A DNA stretch of 64,000 nucleotides, taken from positions 146,653 through 210,652 of the forward strand of contig NZ_FMZJ01000007.1 in assembly GCF_900101455.1 (NCBI RefSeq), written 5' to 3'. Shown piece after piece: positions 28,253-36,940 of the stretch (its first letter is position 1; every line of letters begins with the position of its first letter). A model generated the notes under the pieces. That model did no database searches, was not told the DNA's origin, and was given only the letters and a program-made list of their open reading frames with translations. Source of the DNA: Sphingomonas sp. YR710 (lineage in GTDB: Bacteria; Pseudomonadota; Alphaproteobacteria; Sphingomonadales; Sphingomonadaceae). Made by a program: the position numbers and the translations under genes.

Positions 28253-28549
28253 ATGCCTTCGCAATGTCTTGCCTTGGCCGCGCAGTTCGATGCCCGCGCC
28301 GATGCCGCGACGGCACGCCATGCCGAACGTGAAGCGCTCGAGATGGCCCTGACCATGTTGAGCGCACTGACCGACAACACCACCGCCGAGCTCGCCGATG
28401 GCGACCGGCCCCATCGCATCGCCCGCGCATTGGCGCAGATGGACGATCTGCTCCGCGAATTGGACGGGCTCGACCTGCGCCTGGCAGCAACCTATCTGTC
28501 GATGGCACTGGATACGGCCCGGGCGGCATTGCCGCCTTGCAATGGCTGA
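28253..28549 (+). CDS. Hypothetical helical protein, 98 aa
   Basis: Small Ala/Leu-rich helical protein beginning MPSQCLALAAQFDARADAAT and containing EMALTMLSALTDNTTAELAD. The composition suggests a helical bundle, and third codon positions are GC-rich as in real genes. No family recognised. Its 3' end overlaps the convergent permease gene by 58 bp, which is unusual, so either this gene or the permease stop may need revision. Confidence 0.45.
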   Translation: MPSQCLALAAQFDARADAATARHAEREALEMALTMLSALTDNTTAELADGDRPHRIARALAQMDDLLRELDGLDLRLAATYLSMALDTARAALPPCNG

Positions 28550-30024
28550 ACATGGTCAGGAAGATCCCGGCGCCCCCCCAAAGCCGTGCGACGCATCAGC
28601 ACCCAATATGACAGCAACGCCGCCAACAGCCCGAGAAACCAGGCATAGTTGTAAAGGGTCGTCCACGGCGCACCGATGCTCGCAAAGGTGATCGGGGCGG
28701 CCGCATGCAGAAATCCGGGCAGGTTCGGCAGCACGCCGATCGCAAAGGCCGCAAGCGCCGCCGGGTTCCAACCGCCCACATAGGCATAACGCCCGCCTGG
28801 CCGATACAGATCGTTGACGTCAAGCCGCGTATCGCGCACCAGCCAGTAATCGGCGATCAATATCCCCGCCACTGGCCCCAGCAGCGCACCATAGCCGGTA
28901 AGCCAGGTGAAGATGTAGCCGTTGGAGGTCGCCAGCAATTTCCACGGCATGATCAGCGCGCCGATCGCCGCCGTGATCAGGCCGCCCGTGCGATAGGAAA
29001 TGCGGTGCGGCCAAAGCGACGAGAAATCGTAGGCCGCGCAAACGAGATTGGCGGCGATATTGCACGATATCGTATCAATGCTGATCACCAGCAGCCCCAA
29101 CAATACGAAAGGGCCGGACAGCGTGCCGGCCAGCGCGACCGGATCCCAGATCGCGTGACCATAGATCACCACCGTCGCCGATGTCGTGATGACGCTGGCC
29201 AGCGCGATCAGCCCCATCGTCGGCGGCAGGCCAAGCGCCTGGCCGATCGCCTGATCGCGCTGACTGCGCGCAAAGCGGGTGAAATCCGGAATGTTGAGCG
29301 CGAGCGTGCCCCAGAAACCGACCATCGCGGTCAGCGCCGGGAAGAAGGTCGGCCAGAACATGCCGGCTTTGGCGCCGCCAGGCGCGAATGCGGATGGCGC
29401 CGCGAAGATCGGGCCGAACCCGCCCGCGCGCGTGACCGCCCACCAGACCAGCATCGCACAGACCAGAATCTTGACGGGCGCGGTCCAGGTCTCGAGCCGC
29501 CTTATCGTCGTGAGCCCCTTGCGCACGAAGATGAGCTGCAACGCCCAGAAGATCGCAAAGGCGGATAATTGCCCGGGGCCGATATCGAGGAACGGCAGGG
29601 CCGGCCCGCGCAGATCGCGCCCGAGCAAAACCCCGAGCAGGGTCAGTAACGCCTCCCCGCCGATCCAGGTCTGGATGCCATACCAGCCGCAGGCGACGAG
29701 TGCGCGTGCCAACGCCGGCAGCTTCGCGCCCTGTGTCCCGAACGCCGCGCGCGCCAGCACCGCGAAGGGCACACCATAACGCGCGCCGGGATGGCCGATC
29801 AGGGTCAGGGGGATCAGGATGATGATGTTACCGGCGAGCACGGTGAGTGCAGCCTGCATGGCCGACATGCCCTGCTCGATCAGCCCGGCCGCAAGCATCC
29901 AGCTTGGCACCGCCACGACCATGCCAACCCAGAGCGCCGCAAAATGATACCATGCCCAGTTACGCTGTGCCGCAGTCGTCGGCGCCAGATCAGCGTTCCA
30001 AAGCGCGCTGCCATGTTCATCCAT
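28492..30024 (-). CDS. NCS1 family nucleobase:cation symporter
   Basis: About 510 residues with 12 TM segments. It opens MDEHGSALWNADLAPTTAAQ then RNWAWYHFAALWVGM, which is the NCS1 signature. Further landmarks are GVPFAVLARAAFGTQGAKLP and NIPDFTRFARSQ. It imports purine, pyrimidine, allantoin or hydantoin type compounds with H+ or Na+ at the inner membrane. There are no degradation genes beside it to fix the substrate. The ATG at 30024 is chosen over a GTG or ATG slightly upstream. Confidence 0.95.
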   Translation of the reverse strand: MDEHGSALWNADLAPTTAAQRNWAWYHFAALWVGMVVAVPSWMLAAGLIEQGMSAMQAALTVLAGNIIILIPLTLIGHPGARYGVPFAVLARAAFGTQGAKLPALARALVACGWYGIQTWIGGEALLTLLGVLLGRDLRGPALPFLDIGPGQLSAFAIFWALQLIFVRKGLTTIRRLETWTAPVKILVCAMLVWWAVTRAGGFGPIFAAPSAFAPGGAKAGMFWPTFFPALTAMVGFWGTLALNIPDFTRFARSQRDQAIGQALGLPPTMGLIALASVITTSATVVIYGHAIWDPVALAGTLSGPFVLLGLLVISIDTISCNIAANLVCAAYDFSSLWPHRISYRTGGLITAAIGALIMPWKLLATSNGYIFTWLTGYGALLGPVAGILIADYWLVRDTRLDVNDLYRPGGRYAYVGGWNPAALAAFAIGVLPNLPGFLHAAAPITFASIGAPWTTLYNYAWFLGLLAALLSYWVLMRRTALGGRRDLPDHVQPLQGGNAARAVSSAIDR

Positions 30025-30306
30025 ATTGCACCGCACCCCCAATTACCCGATCCGCGAATGGAATGTCAGTCTTTACCGTTCGCAGTCGCAGCGCAAGCGC
30101 GGTCGCTCCGGGTGCGAGATCGCGCATAGTCGTCCGATTTCGGCCCAGGCGGTGAAGAAACATTTTTGTCCCCCGATCGATGGTGAGGGCGCTGGCTCGC
30201 AGCGGCGTCTCAATCCCGTGAGTCAATCCGGAGCGGGGATCATGATGGCATTTGCATCGGCGACAGCCGACGGTGGACAGAACCTTTGACATATTCGGTC
30301 GAAGAT
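30025..30306. other. Intergenic region between divergent genes
   Basis: About 280 bases separating the permease start from the start of a small plus-strand ORF. It must hold the permease promoter. A TTGACA hexamer lies at 30286-30291, but I see no matching -10 at a standard distance. No repeat or RNA is apparent. Confidence 0.35.
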
Positions 30307-30642
30307 ATGCTCCCCGTCGACGAAAGCCCGATCACCCTTGGCCATGCGCGATGCAAGGCCTCCTCTCTCAGGACAATCCACGCAGACGTCCACCGTCATG
30401 AATCGGACATCCATCTGGTTCCCCACAGCGGCCCCGAACATTTGGAACAGGATCATTCGCTGATCCGCCTGATCGACGACGGCCAGGCAACGAATATCCT
30501 CCTGGCCGGCCTGCGCGGTCGGCTCGCCGCCGGCGAACGCCTTACGGGCGTCTTTGCGATCGAAAGGCTAGGCTTTTGCCGCCATGGCTTGCTCAACGGC
30601 CGGCTGGTCGCCGTTGAATGCTGCACCAGCCGCGGCTGGTAA
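30307..30642 (+). CDS. Hypothetical soluble protein, 111 aa
   Basis: Begins MLPVDESPITLGHARCKASS and is rich in His, Asp and Leu (ADVHRHESDIHLVPHSGPEH). The C-terminal half, LLAGLRGRLAAGERLTGVFA, looks like a folded alpha/beta segment. Third codon positions are mostly G or C across the frame, which favours real coding. I do not recognise a family. A TTG at 30286 could also start it. Confidence 0.45.
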   Translation: MLPVDESPITLGHARCKASSLRTIHADVHRHESDIHLVPHSGPEHLEQDHSLIRLIDDGQATNILLAGLRGRLAAGERLTGVFAIERLGFCRHGLLNGRLVAVECCTSRGW

Positions 30643-31094
30643 AAAATCGTCGGCAAATGCCGCTGAACCTGCGGTCCACCTCGAACGGTGGCGTCTTGGA
30701 AGCAGGAAGAGATTCGGGGAGCGGGATGTCCAGATTGCACAGCCTTCGGACGCCGCGTTGGATGGCGCTGGTGAGCGGGAGCAAGGTTCGCGCGGCCCCT
30801 CGGAGCGAGGAAGGCTGTAACTGCATGAGCATCATTGCGAGAATATTGTTCTGGGCGACGCGGCATCAGCGACGGACATCGGGCTCCTGATCAGCCGCGT
30901 CTTCAGCGGCAGCCGCGAAGCAGCGATCGTTTCATCCATGAGCGCGACAACGATGACCGCGCTGGCGAGCAGGCAAGTTTGACTGCCCGGCCATTTGCAC
31001 GCGAACATCCTTTCGCTGCCATGGCCGCAGGCAAGACGAAGACCCGCAGAATGGCATCGCCCGGAACAGCACCCTGCGGGAAAACGCCATCGGG
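30643..31094. other. Intergenic stretch, no supported gene
   Basis: About 450 bases before the btaAB promoter. Frames on both strands are broken and lack coding composition. Some minus-strand frames contain plausible helical stretches, but none has a start with a ribosome-binding site. It may be a decayed gene. No repeat seen. Confidence 0.35.
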
Positions 31095-31112
31095 CCGTCA
31101 CCGAAGCGTCAC
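31095..31112 (+). promoter_or_regulatory. Pho-box-like direct repeat upstream of btaA
   Basis: CCGTCAC (31095-31101) and GCGTCAC (31106-31112) are separated by 4 bases, giving the 11-bp period of a PhoB box (consensus CTGTCAT-N4-CTGTCAT). The half-sites match at 5/7 and 4/7. It lies 49 bases before the btaA ATG. btaAB is known to be PhoB-controlled in rhizobia, which supports the reading but does not prove it here. Confidence 0.4.
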
Positions 31113-31160
31113 GCGCCCCGATTAAGGGGAACCGACCACGATAGTGGGAAGCACAATAAG

Positions 31161-32393
31161 GTGACGCCCGTGCACAGTAGAAATGACGGCCTGAAGCAGG
31201 CTGTTCACCGCCATGACGATCTGAGCGGACAGGGCCTGCTCGAACGCGCCTTCACCTTTGCCTTTCGCGGCCTGGTCTATGCCCAGATCTGGGAGGATCC
31301 GGCGATCGATCTGGAAGCGTTGCAGCTCCGGCCCGACAGCCATCTCGTCACGATCGCCAGCGGCGGCTGCAACGTCCTGTCCTATCTGACCGCAGACCCG
31401 CGCCACATCACCGCGGTCGACCTCAATACCGCGCATGTCGCGCTCAACCGGCTGAAGCTCACGGCAGCCCGGCACCTGCCCGACCATGCGACCTTCTACC
31501 GCTTCTTCGGCGAGGCCAACCGCGCCGACAATATCGCCACCTATCGCACCTATGTCGCACCGAATCTTGACGACATATCGCGCCGCTACTGGGAGGGCCG
31601 CGATCTGATCGGCCGGCGCAGGATCGGCGGCTTCGCGCACAATATCTATCGGCGCGGACTGCTCGGGCGCTTCATCAGCGGCACCCAGTTCCTCGCACGC
31701 TGCTATGGCATCGAGCCGCGCGACATATTGGCGGCCAATTCGATCGACGAGCAGCGCGAGATCTTCGAGACCCGCTTCGCGCCGATCTTCGAAAAGCGCT
31801 TCGTGCGCTGGGTCGCCAGCAATCCGGCGTCGCTGTTCGGCCTGGGCATACCGCCCGCCCAATACCGGGCATTGCTCGGCGACGAACCCGCGGGGATGGT
31901 GAAGGTGCTGCGCGGCCGGCTCGAAAAGCTCGCCTGCGACTTCGACATCCGTAACAATTATTTCGCCTGGCAGGCCTTCGGCCGCGGCTATGGCGAGGGA
32001 CCGCAGGCGCCGGTACCGCCCTATCTCGAAGAGGGCAATTATGCGGCGGTGGTCGATCGGGTCGACCGGATCGAGATCCGCCATATGAACTTCGTGGATT
32101 ATCTGCGCGAGTGCCAACCGCGGAGCCTCGATCGCTACGTCCTGCTCGACGCGCAGGACTGGATGACCGACGCGCAGCTCACCGACCTGTGGAGCGAGAT
32201 ATTGCGCACCGCCCGCCCCGGCGCGCGCATCATCTTCCGTACGGCCGCCCAGCCGACATTGCTGCCCGGCCGCGTGCCGGACGCGATCCTGTCGCGCTTC
32301 CATTATGAGGCGGAAGCGTCGCTCGATTTTACGCGGCGCGATCGCTCGTCAATCTACGGCGGCTTCCATCTTTACGTGGCAAGCGACGCATGA
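31161..32393 (+). CDS. btaA: BtaA: SAM:diacylglycerol 3-amino-3-carboxypropyl transferase
   Basis: 410 residues, DUF3419 family. It transfers the aminocarboxypropyl group of S-adenosylmethionine to diacylglycerol, the first step of diacylglyceryl-homoserine/trimethylhomoserine (betaine lipid) synthesis at the inner membrane. Landmarks are FRGLVYAQIWEDPAIDLEAL, VTIASGGCNVLSYLTADPRH (SAM site), AVDLNTAHVALNRLKL, YVLLDAQDWMTDAQL and RIIFRTAA. The stop overlaps the btaB start by 4 bp (ATGA). A Pho-box-like repeat lies upstream. Betaine lipids replace phospholipids when phosphate is scarce. Confidence 0.95.
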   Translation: MTPVHSRNDGLKQAVHRHDDLSGQGLLERAFTFAFRGLVYAQIWEDPAIDLEALQLRPDSHLVTIASGGCNVLSYLTADPRHITAVDLNTAHVALNRLKLTAARHLPDHATFYRFFGEANRADNIATYRTYVAPNLDDISRRYWEGRDLIGRRRIGGFAHNIYRRGLLGRFISGTQFLARCYGIEPRDILAANSIDEQREIFETRFAPIFEKRFVRWVASNPASLFGLGIPPAQYRALLGDEPAGMVKVLRGRLEKLACDFDIRNNYFAWQAFGRGYGEGPQAPVPPYLEEGNYAAVVDRVDRIEIRHMNFVDYLRECQPRSLDRYVLLDAQDWMTDAQLTDLWSEILRTARPGARIIFRTAAQPTLLPGRVPDAILSRFHYEAEASLDFTRRDRSSIYGGFHLYVASDA

Positions 32394-33049
32394 TCACCGC
32401 CCGGCGGGTGGGCGATGCCGGCGATCACATGGATCGCATCTACCGTCGCCAGCGCCACATCTACGACGTCACCCGCAAATATTATCTGCTCGGCCGCGAC
32501 GCGATGATCCGCGACCTGGCGCCGCCGGCGAACGGAACGGTGCTTGAGGCGGGATGCGGCACCGGGCGCAACCTGATCCGGGCGGCGCAACTCTATCCGC
32601 AGGCGCGCTTTTTCGGCCTCGACGTGTCGCGGGCGATGCTGGAGACCGCGCGCGCCCATGTCGCACAAGCGGGGCTCGCGGGTCGCATCACGCTGGCGGA
32701 GGGCGATGCGACCGATTTCGATCCGGTGGCGCTGTTCGGCCAGCAATGGTTCGATCGCATCTTCCTGTCCTACACCTTGTCGATGATCCCCGACTGGATC
32801 GGCGTGCTCGATCATGTGGCGCATATGATCGGCGCGGACGGACGCCTCCATCTCGTCGACTTCGGCCAGCAGGAACGGTTACCCGCGCCCTTCCGCTCGG
32901 CGCTGTTCGCCTGGCTGCGCAAATTCGACGTGACCCCCCGCCCCTATTTGCAGGAGGCCGCGCAGGCGCTGGCGGTGCACGAGCGGCTCACCCTGCGCTG
33001 GCAGGCGAAGTATCGGGGCTATGCGTGGAGTGCGCAGCTGGAGCGCTGA
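32390..33049 (+). CDS. btaB: BtaB: SAM-dependent N-methyltransferase for betaine lipid
   Basis: 219 residues, class I methyltransferase. The SAM site is GTVLEAGCGTGRNLIRAAQL, motif II ARFFGLDVSRAMLETARAH, and the region FDRIFLSYTLSMIPDWIGVL resembles BtaB. It adds three methyl groups to the homoserine head group made by BtaA. Translationally coupled to btaA. The C-terminus (KYRGYAWSAQLER) appears complete. Just beyond the stop lies a pseudogene fragment on the other strand. Confidence 0.94.
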   Translation: MITARRVGDAGDHMDRIYRRQRHIYDVTRKYYLLGRDAMIRDLAPPANGTVLEAGCGTGRNLIRAAQLYPQARFFGLDVSRAMLETARAHVAQAGLAGRITLAEGDATDFDPVALFGQQWFDRIFLSYTLSMIPDWIGVLDHVAHMIGADGRLHLVDFGQQERLPAPFRSALFAWLRKFDVTPRPYLQEAAQALAVHERLTLRWQAKYRGYAWSAQLER

Positions 33050-33530
33050 GACTTTTTCTCGGCAGTACACGACGTCGAATTCGACGCGATTTAGAGCTTT
33101 GCCGAGATACCCCTGGGTCGAGGAGCCAAGCTTCTCGCCGCTGGCATATTCGACTGTGATATCGACACCCGCGGCCTTCCAATCGACGACCTCTACGAGG
33201 TTCTGATCGGAGAGATCGATGCCGCCTGTAGGCGCCGGATAATGTTCGTCGCCATCAAGAAGCGACCAGTCGTCCAGCATCGATCCTGATGGTGCGTCGT
33301 TGAGGTAGGCGATGCGATCGACGCGGTCGCGCAGCCAATCAAGATCGACTCTCGGCCGCTGCTTATCCGCATAAGAAAACAGAGCCCCCTCTCAGGCGAG
33401 ACGATATCGTATTCCCGTCTCGAACCCAGGCATCCATAATTGAGGCTGGCTGTATCGCTACCCGAGGCTCCTACAAGAGCGTAGTCGATGAGCGGCAAGG
33501 TTCGGGGCGGCTTCCGCCGGCATGCGGGTC
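33050..33530 (-). pseudogene. Truncated, frameshifted gene remnant of unknown family
   Basis: A coding-like stretch reads LIDYALVGASGSDTASLNY..REYDIVSPERG in one frame, then ALFSYADKQRPRVDLDWLRD and DDWSLLDGDEHYPAPTGG in the next. The switch falls at the run of five C on the plus strand (33385-33389), where one extra base would restore the frame. The downstream end reads VEFDVVYCREK and then runs antisense into btaB, so the 3' end is lost. The 5' end also fades. Composition is less GC-rich than neighbours. I do not recognise the family. Confidence 0.5.
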
Positions 33531-33621
33531 CGCAAATTCCGCACTTCGCTAATGTACGCCGGGAGTTGTGTCGAATGACCTGACGACTGAATGTCGCGGC
33601 CACGGCTGATATCAACCTTGT

Positions 33622-33670
33622 AAGAGTCTGTTTGGAAATGCGCCAAAGGTGCATTTCCAAACAGACTCTT
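33622..33670. repeat. Perfect 20-bp inverted repeat (palindromic element)
   Basis: The left arm 33622-33641 (AAGAGTCTGTTTGGAAATGC) is the exact reverse complement of 33651-33670, with a 9-base loop. The arm resembles the outer end of the larger element after the small membrane protein gene at 60.8 kb (CTCTGTTTGAAATGCGCC), so the two appear to belong to one dispersed family. It also could stop transcription toward the receptor gene. Confidence 0.85.
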
Positions 33671-33832
33671 AACGCCTGACTTAGGGCGACGTTGGCTTTA
33701 ACGCCGATTCACACCAAACTGTCGTGGCCTTTGTGAGATATATTTGGCAGTCTACAGGGGCATTTGATTTCGTTCGAAAACTGCGATCCTCAGAGTCGCA
33801 CCGAAATCGGAATGGATGGGAGAGAGCAGATC

Positions 33833-36328
33833 ATGAAAATCGGTTTTCGGTCACTTGCTGCGGCAACCGCAGCGGTTTCGTCACTTTGCGCAGTCGATCA
33901 ATCTCTTGCGGCGGACGCAGTGAGCCAGCGCCCAACTGCATCCGATGCCAATGACATCATCGTCAGCGCCCGCCGGATCGAAGAACGGCTGCAGGACGTT
34001 CCGATTTCTGTCAGCGTGATATCCGGCGGAGACCTTGCCAAGTTGAATATCGTAAACTCCGACGATCTGGCCAAGCACGTGCCGGGCTTGACCACGAACC
34101 AGCGCTACACCCCCGAAAGCTCGACCTTCGCAATTCGCGGGTTCACGCAGGAATTGCGCACATCTGCCGCAGTCGGCACCTACTTCGCCGATGTGGTCGC
34201 ACCGCGCGGCGGCGGTTCGGGCATTTCGGGCGGGGATGGCGCCGGTCCGGCCTACATGTTCGATCTGCAGAACGTCCAGGTTCTGAAAGGGCCGCAGGGC
34301 ACGCTGTTTGGCCGCAACACCACCGGCGGCGCGGTGCTGCTGGTCCCCAAGAAGCCGACCGACAAGCTTGAAGGCTATCTTGAAGGGTCTTACGGCAATT
34401 ACCGGATGTTCCGCATCCAGGGCGTGCTCAACATCCCGCTCAATTCCTGGGCAAGGCTGCGGGTCGGCGTCGACCGGATGTCGCGGACCGGGTATGTCAG
34501 GAATTTGGCGGCGACCGGGCCGCGCACGTATGCCGATGTCAGTTACGTGGCCGCGCGTGCCTCGCTGCTCCTCAATCTTGCGCCCAATGTCGAGAACTAT
34601 ACGATCGGCACTTACATGCGATCTAACCACTCGCCGGTTGGGTACCAGGTGTTCGATTACAATCAGAACGTGGGGCTCGGCATTCTCGCCAAGCCTCAGG
34701 TAGATCGCCTGAATGCTCCCGGTGCGGACCCCTATTCGACCGAACTCGCACTGCCGAGCGCCTATGCGAAGACCAGACAGTGGCAGATCATCAACAGCCT
34801 GAGCTGGTACGTATCGGATTCGCTGCGGATCAAGAACATTACCTCCTATTCTCGTTTCAACCAGAAATTGCGCGTCTCGATCTTCGGGGGCAATTTCGTC
34901 AGCCCGTACAGCTTCGCGGGACTGCCACCTGCACAAGCCGGCGGACTGGCATTTGCCTATCCTTCGATACCCAATACCACTGTTTACACTTCGGGCGCCT
35001 ACACCGCAGCGGGCGACAATCAGAATAATCAGAGCAATTTCACAAACGAGCTGCAATTTCAGGGCACTTCCGCCGGGGGAAAGCTGAACTGGCAGGGCGG
35101 ACTCTATTACGAGAAAAGCTCGCCGATCGGTTTTTCCACGACCACGGGTATCGCTACCGGTACTTTGTGCTCGATCACGCCCTATGAAACAGCGGACGAC
35201 TTGCGGTGCCGCTCGGCCAATCCGGCCAAACTCAACACAATCAATCTTTCCACCACCCAGGTAAAGTTCATCAACATGGCCGCCTACGCCCAGGCGACTT
35301 ATGCCTTGACCGAGCAACTCAAGCTGACCGCCGGCTTACGCTATACGTACGACCGATCGAGCGGCCTTGCCATCGCCAAGCTTCGCCAGTTCCCGTTCAC
35401 GCTGAGTCCGACGGCGTTGTTCCAGGCCAACCCCGCGATTTGCGAAGGGGGTTTTACCGGGGACTGCTCGCTTGCGGGCAAGACATCGAGCCGCCGGGCA
35501 ACCTGGACCATCAACACGGCCTACACGCCGCTGCAGGACGTGATGGTTTATGCCACCTGGTCGCGTGGCTATCGGCAGGGTGCGGCCAACCCGGCGGCGG
35601 CGCCGCAATTCAATACCTTTGCCCCCGAAACGGTCGATGCCTTCGAGGGCGGTCTGAAATCGTCCTTCAAGGGCGCAATTTCCGGGCGTTTCAACTTAGC
35701 CGGCTACTATAACAGCTTGCGCAATCAGCAGTTGCAATATGCGCTGGTGCCGGCCGATCCGAACACGTCGAACCGTACCTCCATCATCAATGCAGGAAAA
35801 TCGCGCATTTATGGTTTCGAGGCTGACGCACTGATCAATCTAGCGGAATACTTCCATGTAACCGGCGCGATCAGCTATTTGAATACCAAGCTGGTTTCCG
35901 CAACCGTTCCGGTTATCACAGGTATCACGGTCGTGCCGACGGCGGTTCAAGGCGGCGAGCTTGCCTACTCGCCAAAGTGGTCCGGTTCGCTTGGGGCAAC
36001 ATTCAAGCTGCCCGTGCCGGAATCGGCCGGCAAGGTTGAACTGGATGCGACCTATCGCTTCCAGTCCTCCTATCAGGTGGCGGCCCCGACGATCACTTCG
36101 TTGCGTGCCACGGCGGTTCGTCAGCTTGATCTTAACCTCGACTGGAACAGCGTTGGCAGTAGGCCGATCGATCTGTCGCTTTTCGCCACCAACGTGACCA
36201 ACCAGTTCACGGTGGTGACGGTGAACGGGCTTCGGGACATCCTGGGCTTCGATGCTCGCCAACTTGGCGAGCCGCGAATGTATGGTGCTCGGTTGAGGGT
36301 GCGTTTCGGGGAGGGGATTTCCAATTAG
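33833..36328 (+). CDS. TonB-dependent outer membrane receptor 2
   Basis: About 831 residues from the ATG at 33833, which has GGAGAG upstream. The mature N-terminus has the TonB box NDIIVSARRIEERLQ, the plug shows SVISGGDLAKLNIVNSDDLA and KGPQGTLFGRNTTGGAVLL, and the barrel ends RMYGARLRVRFGEGISN. It is paralogous to receptor 1 across its length, with shared runs such as YFADVVAPRGG and RGYRQGA. It is flanked by pseudogenes and IS remnants, and its codon use is slightly less GC-biased than receptor 1, consistent with an accessory gene. Substrate unknown. Confidence 0.95.
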   Translation: MKIGFRSLAAATAAVSSLCAVDQSLAADAVSQRPTASDANDIIVSARRIEERLQDVPISVSVISGGDLAKLNIVNSDDLAKHVPGLTTNQRYTPESSTFAIRGFTQELRTSAAVGTYFADVVAPRGGGSGISGGDGAGPAYMFDLQNVQVLKGPQGTLFGRNTTGGAVLLVPKKPTDKLEGYLEGSYGNYRMFRIQGVLNIPLNSWARLRVGVDRMSRTGYVRNLAATGPRTYADVSYVAARASLLLNLAPNVENYTIGTYMRSNHSPVGYQVFDYNQNVGLGILAKPQVDRLNAPGADPYSTELALPSAYAKTRQWQIINSLSWYVSDSLRIKNITSYSRFNQKLRVSIFGGNFVSPYSFAGLPPAQAGGLAFAYPSIPNTTVYTSGAYTAAGDNQNNQSNFTNELQFQGTSAGGKLNWQGGLYYEKSSPIGFSTTTGIATGTLCSITPYETADDLRCRSANPAKLNTINLSTTQVKFINMAAYAQATYALTEQLKLTAGLRYTYDRSSGLAIAKLRQFPFTLSPTALFQANPAICEGGFTGDCSLAGKTSSRRATWTINTAYTPLQDVMVYATWSRGYRQGAANPAAAPQFNTFAPETVDAFEGGLKSSFKGAISGRFNLAGYYNSLRNQQLQYALVPADPNTSNRTSIINAGKSRIYGFEADALINLAEYFHVTGAISYLNTKLVSATVPVITGITVVPTAVQGGELAYSPKWSGSLGATFKLPVPESAGKVELDATYRFQSSYQVAAPTITSLRATAVRQLDLNLDWNSVGSRPIDLSLFATNVTNQFTVVTVNGLRDILGFDARQLGEPRMYGARLRVRFGEGISN

Positions 36329-36474
36329 CGTGGCCGAAAAGGCCGGGGTCCCGATGGGATTCCGGCTTGTTTCGAGCCAACCAGGACGCGAGCGGTACCG
36401 ACGATTGAGGCGTGACGACGGCCGTGTGCGACGGCCGCAATGATATCCAACCCATGCGGTCACTGAACGGTTGC

Positions 36475-36520
36475 TAGAGCATTTTGTGATTAGATTGACG
36501 CATAGCCTGAGTTTCTGAGA
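36475..36520. mobile_element. 46-bp remnant of an insertion sequence end
   Basis: These 46 bases (beginning TAGAGCATTTTGTGATTAGA) match 63907-63952 at all but one position. At the second place they lead into what looks like a transposase start. Here they stop abruptly and are followed at once by the interior of a truncated gene, so this is a scar left by deletion or imprecise excision. Confidence 0.75.
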
Positions 36521-36940
36521 TCATTCTCGCTCGGTTCGAACACGCTGCAGCTTGCGGCAGGCAGCGTTACCGATCTCGGCGTCATCACGGTTTACAGCGA
36601 TTTTGCCGATGGCGAGAAGCACGACACGCTGACGGCCTCGCGCATGCTGAAAGGCGCGCTGATGGGAGGCTTGATCGGGGGCCCCATGCCGAAATCCGTT
36701 CCCAAGGCGATTACGATACGCGCCCGTGACCCGAGCGATATTCCCGTGCCGACGATGCTGGCCGCGACCGGACGGCCGGTGGAGTGGGCAGGCCAGGTGC
36801 GTTTCGGCAATCACCTCGGCGGCCTGATCAACCGGATGGGCGGTCGCGCCGCACGCAATCATGCCCCGACGGAAGAACCGGTGCAGCAGCCGGACGCAAA
36901 CGTCGCCCGGACGCCCGAAGCCACTCCGCACCAGAACTAA
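36521..36940 (+). pseudogene. 5'-truncated gene of unknown function
   Basis: An open frame without start codon runs from the IS scar: SFSLGSNTLQLAAGSVTDLG, then VITVYSDFADGEKHDTLTAS and MLKGALMGGLIGGPMPKSVP, ending TPEATPHQN. Third positions are GC-rich and the frame is clean for 139 codons, so it is the C-terminal part of a real gene whose 5' part was removed at the IS remnant. An internal ATG at 36644 could still give a 98-residue product. Its stop TAA is the exact insertion point of the following IS element. Family not recognised. Confidence 0.65.

Noticed and set aside
33881..35317. 478-codon open frame on the minus strand
   Set aside because: Antisense to TonB receptor 2; shadow frame with typical Arg/Gly/Val bias.
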